In this document: positions 11,963-21,499 of the stretch, piece after piece
Numbering within the stretch: position 1 is the stretch's first letter
How the letters are laid out: every line of letters starts with the position of its first letter
Origin: Lunularia cruciata
Taxonomy: Eukaryota > Streptophyta > Marchantiopsida > Lunulariales > Lunulariaceae
Length of the DNA: 64,000 bases
Assembly (NCBI GenBank): GCA_948567375.1
Contig: OX419758.1
Location: forward strand, 32,245,001-32,309,000
Direction of reading: 5' to 3'
Program-made: the position numbers and the translations under genes
Notes under the pieces: generated by a model
Database searches by the model: none
Told to the model about the DNA's origin: nothing
Seen by the model: the letters and a program-made list of their open reading frames with translations, nothing else

Positions 11963-12699
11963 TGTAATACCAAGAGCTAACCATATGATCTAGATGTGAA
12001 ATTTGGTTTGGTAACATCTAGAATGATGGTATACATGATGGTTAAAATAGATCAGATAGAAGTATCACCAAAAGAGTAATTCTACTAATAGTGTAGAAAC
12101 TAAAATAGACTTGAAAACCTTAGAATCAATTGCTAGACATATGATTTAAAGGTGAGAATTGGTTTGGTAACATCTAGATGGATGTTATACATGACGGACT
12201 AAACAGATTAGAAAGATGTATCACCAAAAGTGGACTTCTACTAATAGAGTAGGAACTGAAATATGCTTGAAATCTTTGAAGGCAATTTTGGAGGCCTAAA
12301 CGGATGAATTAGACCTAAAAAATATGCACATTCTCCTCTTACGGAGCAAAGGTTAGCCTTCACTCCTTCCTTCTTTGTCTCATCAAGAGCTTTCCAATAG
12401 TATCACACCCACATGATTCTGAGATTCCTACAAGAAGATTCTCTAAAAGATTTGCTCTAGTTAAAGCTTGTTTGACCAACCAGATAGGACTAGGACTGAC
12501 ATGTCACCTATCCAAGTAAGTAATCCAAAGGTGGAGTTTGCTGACATGTCACCTATCTGTATGCCTTATCCTATGGTGGAGCTTCCTTGGAGGAGATCCT
12601 CTTTGTCTATATAATAAAGAGAAGGTCCTCTTTTGGAGCATCAGATGATTGAGTGTGAAGTTTGTGTTTTCTCTCTTCTGTTATCCTTGGAGTATTTCA
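11963..12699 (+). repeat. 3' LTR of chromovirus 1
   Basis: It is collinear with 2234-3029 from TGTAATACCAAGAGCT to GGAGTATTTCA. A TATA box (TATATAATAAAG) lies at 12608-12619. It lacks the roughly 67-bp segment of the 5' LTR and agrees there with the solo LTR at 40.3 kb, so the difference looks like a gain in the 5' LTR rather than a loss here. Confidence 0.93.
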
Positions 12700-12905
12700 G
12701 GTCCACATGTCTGCATCTTTGTTCTTTGTTCTGTATGTCTGTATGGTTCTACACTAGATGCAACAATGGTCCATATGAAATGGTGTCCTTTTGGAGGATA
12801 GATGATAGCTACTCATGATGCCATTAAGGATATAGTGTTTGCTATGGCACAATAACATGGATACCTTGCTTGGAGTGAGTTTTTGTATGCTTTGTAGATG
12901 ACATG
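12700..12905 (+). pseudogene. Non-LTR ORF segment 2: Cys/His motif region
   Basis: This short piece of the outer element sits between the two chromoviruses. It reads CSVCLYGSTLDATMVH followed by WCPFGG, a C-x2-C...H...C pattern, then HDAIKDIVFAMAQ. Non-LTR proteins with restriction-like endonucleases commonly have a CxxC...H...C knuckle followed by such a helix. The same string, including the nucleotides for WCPFGG, occurs uninterrupted on the minus strand near 58,380. Confidence 0.8.
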
Positions 12906-13386
12906 TGTAAAAGACCAAGGAAATGGAAGGTCAAACTAAAGATCATATTGGGATTCTTGAATGAGGGAAAACTCCAAATATCTAGCATGAGCTTGGACTT
13001 TGGCATTTATACAAAACAAACAAGGCTCTTGAAAAACTTCTCAAGAAGCTTTCTAAAAGTTGCTTTCTTAAAGTTCAAGCCAAGCTAATTAGGAAGCTTC
13101 TAGAGAAGTTTTCTTCTAAAAGCTACCTACTTGGCGTGCAAGTTAAGCTAGCTAGGAAGCTTCCCAAGAAGATGTCTACTTGGCATGCAAGCTAAGCTAG
13201 CCAAGAAACTTCCCAAGAAGCTTCCTCCTAAAAGTTACTACTTGGCATACTTATTATCCCATACTTGGAAGGTACCAAGTAGCTTCATAAATGCTTTTAG
13301 AATATTCTTATAATTTTTGGCTAATTTGGTGTATTTACTATTTCATTAGTCTCAACTAACTCATCTATAAACTCCATATTGTTAGA
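12906..13386 (-). repeat. 3' LTR of chromovirus 2 (left copy)
   Basis: It aligns with 20227-20735 along its length (start TGTAAAAGACCAAGG, end ATATTGTTAGA on the plus strand). Within it is a loosely tandem AAGCTTCC/AAGCTAGC-rich stretch (about 13040-13230) of three to four related units containing GCAAGCTAAGCTAGCCAAG-like sequence. A purine tract complementary to CTTCCTCCACC adjoins its upstream side on the minus strand (13387-13400), a plausible polypurine tract. Confidence 0.85.
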
Positions 13387-13447
13387 TCTTCCTCCACCAC
13401 TAGTTGGTGATGTCCTCATCACCATGGAAGCTTCAAATTCTTGCATA

Positions 13448-13603
13448 GCCATTTGTGCATTTTGTAGTTGAGAAAGAGGCTCCCAAGTGCCATCATGAAG
13501 AGGATACCCTTTCCAAAGGACCTTGTACTCATTATGGTATTGGCATCCATGTTAAATGTGGTGACGTGCAAGGATATAATCAACTTTGTAATCCTCATGA
13601 TTG
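13448..13603 (-). other. Chromodomain of chromovirus 2
   Basis: The minus strand reads HEDYKVDYIL, then EYKVLWKGYPLHDGTWEPL, then LQNA. The K/V-WKGYP and TWEP core is intact in this copy; one stop lies in the loop. It sits directly upstream of the 3' LTR, as in chromovirus 1. Confidence 0.88.
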
Positions 13604-13755
13604 TTGAAAGGGATGGGAGAAGGAGGAGAAGGCTAGATACAAAAGGAAAAGGAAGATGTAATAGAAGCAAAGGGTTTCAACTTGGAAATGTGAAAGACAA
13701 GATGGATTTGCATATGATAAGGCAAGGCAAGTCAATAAGTAATAGGAGAAATGAT

Positions 13756-16125
13756 TTAGGTGGCATCAAATAGACCTATCCAATTAGGAGCAAGTTTAAG
13801 GATTTGGGTATCAAGTGGGAGGGGAAGGTTACTAGAAGAAAATATGAACTTATCACCAAGTTGAAAGGTGATCACAACAATGTTGTTGCGTGTATTGTTT
13901 TTGACATTTTGAGCAATAAGGAGATACAATTTGGCTTGTTGTAGGGATTGGAATATTGTGTTCAAGAAGGTAGAAGTATGAAGGATATGAGATGGAGGAG
14001 GAGCAAGAAGAGAAACTGGAACAAGTGAATCTTGGCCAAAATAAAAAAAGAAGGGAAAGAATCTAATGCTTGTCTGCTTGGGATTATTGTAGGTAAACTC
14101 AACAATTGCAAGGCATTTGTCTTGGTTGGTATGTTGAACATTGACAAAGGTGTAAAGCATATCTTCCAAGGTGTGATTTGAATATTGATTTTTCCATCAA
14201 TTTGAGGATGATAGGCCATGGAAAAAGCAAGCTTGGTACCAAGTATCTAAAAGAGTGTTTGCCAAATTGTTTTTGGTGAATCAAGGATCACGGTAAAAAA
14301 TGAGTACACAAGGCCTCACATGATGCTTGAAGATATTATCAAAATAGATCTTGGCCAATGTTAGAGCATCCATTGTATCAAAGGTAGGTGCTAAATGGAT
14401 TTGCTTACTAAGCTTATACACAAACACCATGATTACTATGTGGCCTTGTGTTGTCTTTGGCAAGGATGTGATGAGATCTAAGCTCACGTGTTCCCATCAA
14501 GCAGATGGGATAAGAAGTGGTTGAAGGAGTCCACTTGGTTTTTGGTTGCTAGCCTTGTTGCACTAGCAACTCTCACAAGATTGGATAAACTCTTGAACAT
14601 CTTGTGCCATGTTGAGCCACCACTGTTGGTGTTATAGGGTACCCAAGATCTTGTCTACATCCATGTGACTAGTGATTAGTAAGTCATGGGCTTCTTGAAG
14701 GTGCACAAGTTGTAGATCACCCTTGGTTGGAACATAGATCTGATTCTCCCAAAATAGAAGGCATTTGTTGAAGAAGAAGGTATTGTATTCCTTATCATGT
14801 GTAGCAAGATGACCTTGTACCATTTGAAAGAAGGAATCTTAAACTCAATTTGGACCTTTGGGTTGATTGATACTATTGTAATTACCACAATGATGAGAAG
14901 AAGAGACTTCAAATGATGTCATTGTGATAGTGCATCAACAATGACATGGAACCTATTAGCTTTGTACTCAAGTTTGAGGTCAAACAACTATAGTTGTTCC
15001 TTCCATCAATGATGATGACTCTTCATGTGCTCCAAATGTAATATATGCCAAGGATTTGTGATCTGTTTGCATGATCACTTGTTTCCCGGAGAGATAATAC
15101 CTCCATAGCTTTGTGGCATATACCATTGTTAGTTGTTTTGATCTCAAGCAAAGTAATTTCTTTCTGTGATGTTTAGTCAATGAGACACAAAAGCAATAGG
15201 ATGTAGTTCTTTTGAAAATTCTTGCTACAATGTGGCTCTAATTGCAAAGTTAGAAGTATCAAAATCAACCACACAAGGTAGTTGAGAATCATATAGTTGA
15301 AGAATGGGTCTTGAAGACACCATATGTTTCAACTTTTGGAATGCTTCTTCATGCTTGGTGCTCCATTGAAAGCTTGAGGTCTTCCCCAAGAGGTTAGTCA
15401 ATGGTGCGGTCACATCAACATAGTTATGGATGAACCATTGGTAAAAACTTGCCAATCCATTAAATGCCTACACTTTTGTGCTATCCTTTGAGTAGGTCAA
15501 TTAGTAATGGCTTTTATTTTCTCCTCTTCCATCTTGATCATCTTTGATGAGAGATTGTGACCCAAGAAGTTAATATCTTTCTACCAAAAAGTACACTTTG
15601 ACTTCTTGTAGTAAAACTTCCATTGATGTGATTGTCTTAGAACTTCTCACATATGGTTTTTGTGTTCTGCTTCCATCTTGGTATAGATTAAAATATCATC
15701 CAAGAATACCACCAAGTATTGATCCAGTAGTCCATCCAACATCCAATACATCATCCATGAAGACTATTGGAGCATTAGTGCGCCCAAAAGGTATAATTCT
15801 CCATTCAAAATATCTATATCTTGTGTGAAAGGTAGTCTTTTGCACATCCTCTCTATCAATGAGAATCTATCAATACCTTCAAATCCAACTTGGAAAAATA
15901 TTGTGCTCTACTCAATTGATCTAGCAAGTCATTAATTTGAGGCAAGAGATATGCATCCTTCATTGTTTGTTTATTGAGATCACAATAATCAATACAAAAA
16001 TGAAGTCCTCTATTTGTCTTTGGAACAAATAGTACCATGCTTCCCAAGGAGATGTACTATGTTATATGAAATCTTTCTCCAACAACTCCATTTTTGTGTT
16101 GTGGTTTACACAACTCGTAAAAAAT
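13756..16125 (-). pseudogene. pol: pol of chromovirus 2: RT, RNase H, integrase
   Basis: On the minus strand, RT starts near 16120 (MELLEKDFI, then SPWEA) and includes FCIDYCDLNKQTMKDAYLLP near 15970 and the catalytic [17 protein letters not shown] near 15690. RNase H shows the pattern FDTSN near 15250 and YLSGKQVIMQTDHKSLAYI near 15090. Integrase has the Cys pair ESC-C near 14560, MSLDLITSLPKTTQGH at 14487 (first Asp) and the ITDRG equivalent decayed to IFYRDP near 14290. It continues through EDMLYTFVN to a C-terminal region near 13850. Premature stops and shifts are frequent. The RT start is separated from protease by the 2.2-kb insertion. Confidence 0.87.
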
Positions 16126-18290
16126 TAAACTATCATGGTTATTTCTACATTAGTGGAGTAGGTTGTGTGATAGAGCTGACGGATGAGACGTTGCCATGTG
16201 TGCAATCAGCCATGTGGATTATAATCTTATCATGTTCAAGTGCTATGATGTATATAGGTGAGAGAGAGTGGAGAGATGAAAAAAGTGTGGACTCGAGGAG
16301 TCTTGAGAGGAGGAGGACATAAGGAGTTAGATTTGTAGCAGAGCACGAGTGTTGGAACACCGAAGGAGAAATTGAGCATGAGATGTCCCATGCTCTTGAT
16401 CTGCCACTCCCAAATCCTTTTCTCATTAGACTTCAGATTTTACACCAAGATGGCTTATGGGACTGGATGGTGGTACATTTTGGGGCGGTATTCATGGAGT
16501 CGGTGGTGGGAAACCCGGATCATATCGTCCATCCGGTGCTTACTTATGAACATGTATGGAACTTGACAACCTATGTGCTTCTATAGTTGAAAAATGCCTA
16601 AATTTTTTCTCATGAGCTTCAAGGTGGAGTTGTGTGGTCCATTTGTCAAAAAGTGAAGAAATTACAAGACAAATTTCCAAGAGATTGGGTCCCAAGAGAA
16701 GGAGTTTGGAGTTTTTTGACCATCAAGGGAGTTTGGGGAGTGCATTTGGGGATTGAAGACCACGGTTGGAGAGAAGAGTTGACAGGCTACAATCTAAAGA
16801 CTGAATTAGATGATTTGAGCAGATTTTTAGAGGGAAATCACCAATTGAGTTAAGGGGGTGGAATTCATACCCAAAAGCACAAAGTATGCAATATGGAGAG
16901 CTTCTAGAAACATTTTTGTGCTCTATTAGTGCAGTTGGAAAGAAGATAGAGTTCTTATAGCTTTGAGCACAAGAAATTCTAATTTTAGATTAATCTCAAA
17001 TCAGATCCGATTAATTGAAGTTGAAAATTTTGACATGTAAGGTGCTGGAGAAGAGTTGATGATCAGGTTTGGAGGTTTGGTTACTTTCCAAGTTGTGGTT
17101 TGAGTTAACTTATGAAAAATTCCAGTCTTGTTTTTGGTTAGGTTTATCACCTTTGTGCAAAGGTTTCATGTGAATTCTCCAAATGGAGAATTCAAGGTCT
17201 TGGATCAAGTATACATGGGTCTGCAGCGCTAACAAGTTAGCCCAACTTAGGAATTGATCCACATCTAGCGATTATTGTTGGTTTAGGCTACAAAAATTTG
17301 TAGTAGTTTAGACAAGGACAGCTAATGTGAAAATTTTTGTTGGCTCTAGGTCTATGGAGAGCAAGAACTGATGCAAAACATTCTACTTCAAATACTATCA
17401 TAAGCTCGATAGAGCCATTCTATCTTTCATCTTGATTGGATGTCAATTCTCCTATCTTGTGAGTATGATTGAGGGTTTCAAGTTTCTAGAGTGTTTGTGA
17501 AGATCAAGTGCAATTTTGAATCAGAAATATGGGGAAAATTTGCCAAGAACCAAGAGAAAACCCTAAAATAGGGATTTTGAAATAGTGTAAAAGTTGCAAA
17601 AACCTGGCCATATTTGAGAGCTTATTTGGAGAGCTGTAGTGACCTGATTGAGTTCTATTTTATGTCATTAGAAAGCCTATCTACAAGCTTTCTATTGAAT
17701 TCTAGAAAACTCAAATCCAAGATATATAGAAAAAGTTATATCCATATAAGCTGCAGAGAGTTTTCTCCATCAAGAAGACATAAGAAATCCCCACATGGAG
17801 TAGGAGATTGTTGAAATCTGAAGTACAAATTGGAGGAGACTTGGAGTACAGATTGAATTTAGCTTGATAACAAAGCAAGAAGGCTCTAAAGCTCTTTCCC
17901 AACAAAAAGCATAAAGAGTTTTTATCATATTCTTGGATTGGATCCTCTCCGTGCTTGCATGCTTGTTTGTACACCCAATTGGTTTAAATTTTTGTGCAAG
18001 TGTTGCACTTAGGTTTTTCTCTTCTAGGAGTGCTATGCATTTCTCCTTGGTAATGCTGGAAGTGATGACCAACAGACTAGGAGTGCGTTTTGTGATGATA
18101 GGTTAGGTTGCCCATCACTACCCTACCCAATAGCAAGAATACTAGTTACAAGTGGAGGGTTCCAATGGTTGGATAACACGCATGTTTAAACAAATAATTA
18201 TAGGTTTACCTACAACCTTTGATCTGCAATCTCCACAGCTAGGCACCTTGTGTGTTCCTAGAGAGAGAAAAGAAAAGTACAACACTGTTA
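16105..18290 (+). mobile_element. 2.2-kb insertion in chromovirus 2, partly chromovirus-leader-like
   Basis: Minus-strand coding for chromovirus 2 stops near 18300 (after FANVFLDDLPKGL and LKELEQ) and resumes near 16120 (MELLEKDFI), so the segment between is foreign. On its plus strand, 16383-16586 encodes a frame related to the leader ORF of chromovirus 1 at 3170. The rest (16.9-18.2 kb) shows no convincing coding frame. Boundaries are approximate; no target-site duplication or terminal repeats could be fixed by eye. Confidence 0.6.
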
Positions 18291-18299
18291 GTGGTGTTC

Positions 18300-19031
18300 A
18301 AAGCTTGTTCCAACTCTTTTAGTGAGAGCCAATAGTTTTGTCTACTCATTGGAGTACTTCATGTCAATAACTTAATCTTGAAGTGCATACCATGATTGAA
18401 AGTTAATCCCTTTGGTAGATCATCCAAAAACACATTTGCAAACTCTTGAACTATTTGATCAACCATTGCTTGATGAGGCTTTTGGCACTCCTTAGATTCC
18501 ATGCACAATTGGCTTGATCCACATCACAAAATTAGGTTTATCTTCCTCTAAAACTTACTCTATGACTACTTTACTAACAAACTTCTCATCTTGGGACTAA
18601 TTATTCTTAGGTGCCTTACTCAAAGGTACCAAACAACCTAATTGGTAATTTCTACCTTGGTGTTTTATTTGAATTTTTCATTGAGTCCAATAAAATTGAA
18701 CCTTATGATGTTCAAGCCAAGGTAAACCTAGAATGCCATCATAGTGTAAAGGTGCCTTTACAAACCTCATATACTCCAAATACTCCTCAATTTTTAATAT
18801 AATAAGATATGAGATACAAAATGAAGAACCTTTTTTACCATTTGCTATCATCAATCTACTTTTAATTATTGGGGTGATAAGAATATTTAATTTCTTTGCT
18901 AGTTGTATGGATATGCAATTCTCTAAACTTCTAAAATCAACCAAAATCCTACAACCATGATTAGATATCATACCTTGCAAGTGAAATAAACTTGTAGAGG
19001 TGAAGCCTTCAATACTATTAAAACAGATCAA
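18300..19031 (-). pseudogene. Protease and RT linker of chromovirus 2
   Basis: The minus frame from about 19031 reads GCRILVDFRSLEN where LVDSGATHN would be expected, then ILGLPWLEHH, the conserved end of a retropepsin domain. A region following it (about 18480-18310) reads FANVFLDDLPKGL, the standard link to RT. The active-site Asp-Ser-Gly is mutated to Asp-Phe-Arg, so it would be inactive even without the stops. Confidence 0.8.
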
Positions 19032-19139
19032 ACCTCATAGTAGATGGCTTGAATTCTCCTATTCAGATTTCTCATTTTATTGATCAGTACATTCCATGAG
19101 CTCCATTTGGGCAATTTGTCTAGGCCATCCATTCTTGAG

Positions 19140-19900
19140 TGGACATGCAACAATACGATGCCCAATTTTATAACAATAAAAGCAATCACTATTTTATTCC
19201 AAGCTTTCTCTATCTATAGGGCCAAATGGTTTTCATTGGATGGCATTGATCTCTATTGGTGCCGGCTCTTCGACCCATATGTAGTGTATGGGTATGTTCT
19301 ATGAAGGTCAAGGTCAAGACCAAGTTGTCACAAACCAAAGAATCAAAGCGTTCAACCAATTGCAAGTCTTCCTCCAAGTGTTTGGGCTCTTGCATGTTCA
19401 CTTCCAATTTGGTGCATGACTTCAAGCTCCTCATGAATCAATCTAGAGCTTCACCTTCTAATATATCTAGAATTTGTATTGTGGTGTTTTGGAATTAAAT
19501 GATGTAGCTTCTTATTGAACCAATCTGCTTCAATATTAACAACCTATCTTGTGTGGCTTATGTAACATTTATAGCTTAGAATCACCTAATTATTGCACCA
19601 TTGAATTCTTCTCATATCAGCACAACTAATTGCACATTCATCTCATTCCACTTGGAATTGCCACTATTGTTTTGCAACTCCATCCAATTGGCAATTGAAG
19701 CCAAGAGAATCTATCTCCGTTTATCTTGAAGATCTGTACCTTCAAAATAACATTCACCATCAAATACAAAATTCTCAACTACACTTGAGAGGTTCTTGCC
19801 TTCAAATACCTTGGGTTTAGGAAATTAGATTTGCTCTTCTCCTTTTCAAATGGTGATCTCTCTATATGCTCTTGTCATTGATGATCTTATTCTTCTAATA
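19140..19900 (-). pseudogene. gag: gag of chromovirus 2
   Basis: The minus strand reads KPKVFEGKNLSS near 19815, ECYFEGTDLQDKRR near 19750, then a capsid-like helical region with LKQIGSIRSYI near 19530. A CCHC knuckle CFYCYKIGHRIVAC lies at 19143-19184 (C-x2-C-x4-H-x4-C). Frameshifts and stops are present. Confidence 0.78.
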
Positions 19901-20206
19901 ATCAAGTAAGGTTCTTGATTTGTTCTTAGGCAATGATAACTTTGGGTATTGCCGCCATGGCTATTACTCTATCAAACTACCTCTATTTTATCTTAGTTAA
20001 CAAGTAGATGCAAGATGTCTTACACTCTCCATAAGTTACAATTGGAAGGACTAAGGGTTCATCAAAAGATATGATCATATTCAAAAAATTCTACCCAAAG
20101 CATGAGATGATGAATTATGTGAAATGATGATTGTGTAGTACATGGATACAAAAATCCTAATGGTTTGGTGGAAATAGATTTGGTGGTCTATAAATTCCAT
20201 CCATCC

Positions 20207-20225
20207 CATTCCTACTCTAATACCA
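20207..20225 (-). other. Primer binding site of chromovirus 2
   Basis: On the minus strand, directly after the 5' LTR end (TTTACA), the sequence reads TTGGTATTAGAGTAGG, a decayed initiator-Met PBS (TGGTATCAGAGC). Confidence 0.8.
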
Positions 20226-20226
20226 A

Positions 20227-20735
20227 TGTAAAGACCAAGGAGAGTGGAAGATAAAAGTGGAAGATCAAAGTGGAAGATCACCTTGGGACTCTTGAATGAG
20301 TGAAAATTCCAAATACCTAGCATTAATTTGGGCTTTGGTATTGATAGGAAATATACAAGGCTCTTGAGAAGCTTCTCAAAAATCTTCCTAAAAGCCACTT
20401 CCTTATATTGCAAGCCAAGCTAACAAGGAAACTTCTTGAGAAGCTCCCTTCTAGAAATTGCTCGCTTGGGACGCAAGCTTAACTAGTTAGGAAACTTCTC
20501 AAAAAAATTTCTTTTAGAAGCCATCTAGTTGGCATGCAAGCTAAGCTAGCCAAGAAAATTCCCAAGAAACTTCCTTTTAGAAATTACCATTTGGTATGCA
20601 CATTACCCAATACTTAGAAGGTACTAAGTAGCTTCCTAGATACTTCTAAAATATTCTTATAATTCTTGGCTAATTTGGCCTATTTTTTACTTTATTAGTC
20701 TACACTAACTCATATGTAAACTCCGTATTGTTACA
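20227..20735 (-). repeat. 5' LTR of chromovirus 2 (right copy)
   Basis: It aligns with 12906-13386. On the minus strand it begins TGTAACAATACGGAG and ends TCTTTACA, so TG...CA ends are kept. It includes the same loosely repeated AAGCTAGCCAAG-type units as the left copy, and is about 28 bp longer than it. Confidence 0.87.
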
Positions 20736-21330
20736 AAACATGTCAGAGTAGACTTATACTTGGTCCAAGATGATCAAGCAATAATTGCAGATGTTGTAGT
20801 TATAGGTCCTATGCATGATGTAAGTTTGGAGAGAGTGATTACTCATCCTCTTGGATGGGCGGTGGGCAGAGCAACATCATGCAAGGTGTAAGTATAGGAG
20901 TATGGAAAGAGGTCAACTCTTTGTTCCTCTAACCTTGGAGTTATATGGAGAGATGGACATGGCGTTCAACACATTTTTTAGGGAGTGTGTGAGGGCTTAT
21001 CACATTAGACATCAAGGAGTTCCACTCTCATACTTTGTAGCATACTTCAAGCAGCATGTATCCATTGCTCTATAGAGATCATTGGCTAGTGCAATCCATA
21101 GGCAAGCAATCACACTAGGTGATGCTTCTTTTAATGCTCCAATAGTTTGTAGACTTTGCAACTTGCATAGCTTGGATATCTTAGGTATGGTAGGACAGAT
21201 TTCTCATATCAATACTATAGGGGCCTAGTCCCATTGCACCTCTTTTTATTTCTCCCCTATATGGCTTGATGGGGTCTTCCCATCCTTCATGTGTTCTACC
21301 GTGTTGCCTTTTCTCTATTAGGCATGCAAT
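20736..21330 (+). pseudogene. Non-LTR ORF segment 3: C-terminal domain and 3' end
   Basis: Reading plus, VDLYLVQDDQAIIADVVVIGP (about 20749-20810) is followed by THPLGWAVGRA, then RSMERGQLFVPLTLELYG near 20900, FFRECVRAYHIRHQG near 20980, and AITLGDAS near 21110. The D...ADVVV segment is compatible with a PD-(D/E)xK restriction-like endonuclease core, the target-cutting domain of some non-LTR elements; that is inference. The 3' untranslated part carries the family's 3'-terminal motif GGCTTGATGGGGTCTTCCC at 21263-21281. Homologous sequence lies at 57.1-58.3 kb (minus). Confidence 0.78.
21250..21325 (+). repeat. Non-LTR 3'-terminal motif, copy 1
   Basis: The core GGCTTGATGGGGTCTTCCC is followed by ATCCTTCATGTGTTC and a GTTGCCTTTTCTC tail. 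It is the end of the outer non-LTR element and the reference for the other copies at 21.5, 24.4, 26.5, 28.7, 29.3 and 57.1-57.3 kb. Confidence 0.85.
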
Positions 21331-21499
21331 GTATTCAAGAAAACATATAATAGACCTTTTATGAAATGAAGGAGACACATAGACCAAAAGCTCAAGAATG
21401 ATAACCCGGGTTGGTACTAACCATATGGAATTGAACTTTTCAACTAAAATGGGTGGACTCATTTTAGGTTTTATTACAAAACATACTTTGTTGGAAGTA

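Larger units (their letters stand above)
2234..12699 (+). mobile_element. Chromovirus 1: Ty3/gypsy LTR retrotransposon with chromodomain
   Basis: This is a near full-length element with two TG...CA LTRs (796 and 737 bp), an initiator-Met PBS directly after the 5' LTR, gag, protease, RT, RNase H, integrase, a C-terminal chromodomain, and a polypurine tract directly before the 3' LTR. The flanks are GGTCA on the left and GGTCC on the right, a 5-bp target-site duplication with one mutation. The empty site in the 57-59 kb copy reads GGTCC. Without the 3.8-kb insertion at 3899-7690 the element would be about 6.7 kb. It is inactive because gag-pol contains many stops and at least two frameshifts. 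Confidence 0.93.
12906..20735 (-). mobile_element. Chromovirus 2: Ty3/gypsy LTR retrotransposon, minus strand
   Basis: Matching LTRs lie at 12906-13386 and 20227-20735. All coding remnants (gag, protease, RT, RNase H, integrase, chromodomain) read on the minus strand, so the 5' LTR is the right one. ACATG precedes the left end and occurs two bases beyond the right end, a likely target-site duplication. The 57-59 kb non-LTR copy lacks this insertion. About 2.2 kb at roughly 16105-18290 is a further insertion. The sequence is clearly diverged from chromovirus 1 and heavily mutated. Confidence 0.88.
1..21330 (+). mobile_element. Outer decayed non-LTR retrotransposon, interrupted by two chromoviruses
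   Basis: Three separated pieces belong to one element: 1-2233 (N-terminal part and reverse transcriptase), 12700-12905 (Cys/His motif region) and 20736 to about 21330 (C-terminal domain and 3' end). About 3 kb of element sequence is spread over 21 kb. The pieces follow the order expected for a single-ORF non-LTR element, and the remnant at 57.1-59.0 kb (minus) carries the same pieces joined together. The 5' end is not visible and may lie outside the window. The ORF is dead, with several frameshifts and stops. Confidence 0.82.

Noticed and set aside
15598-15828. Plus-strand frame across the chromovirus 2 RT
   Set aside because: It is the complement of the catalytic RT segment (FLDDILIY on the minus strand).
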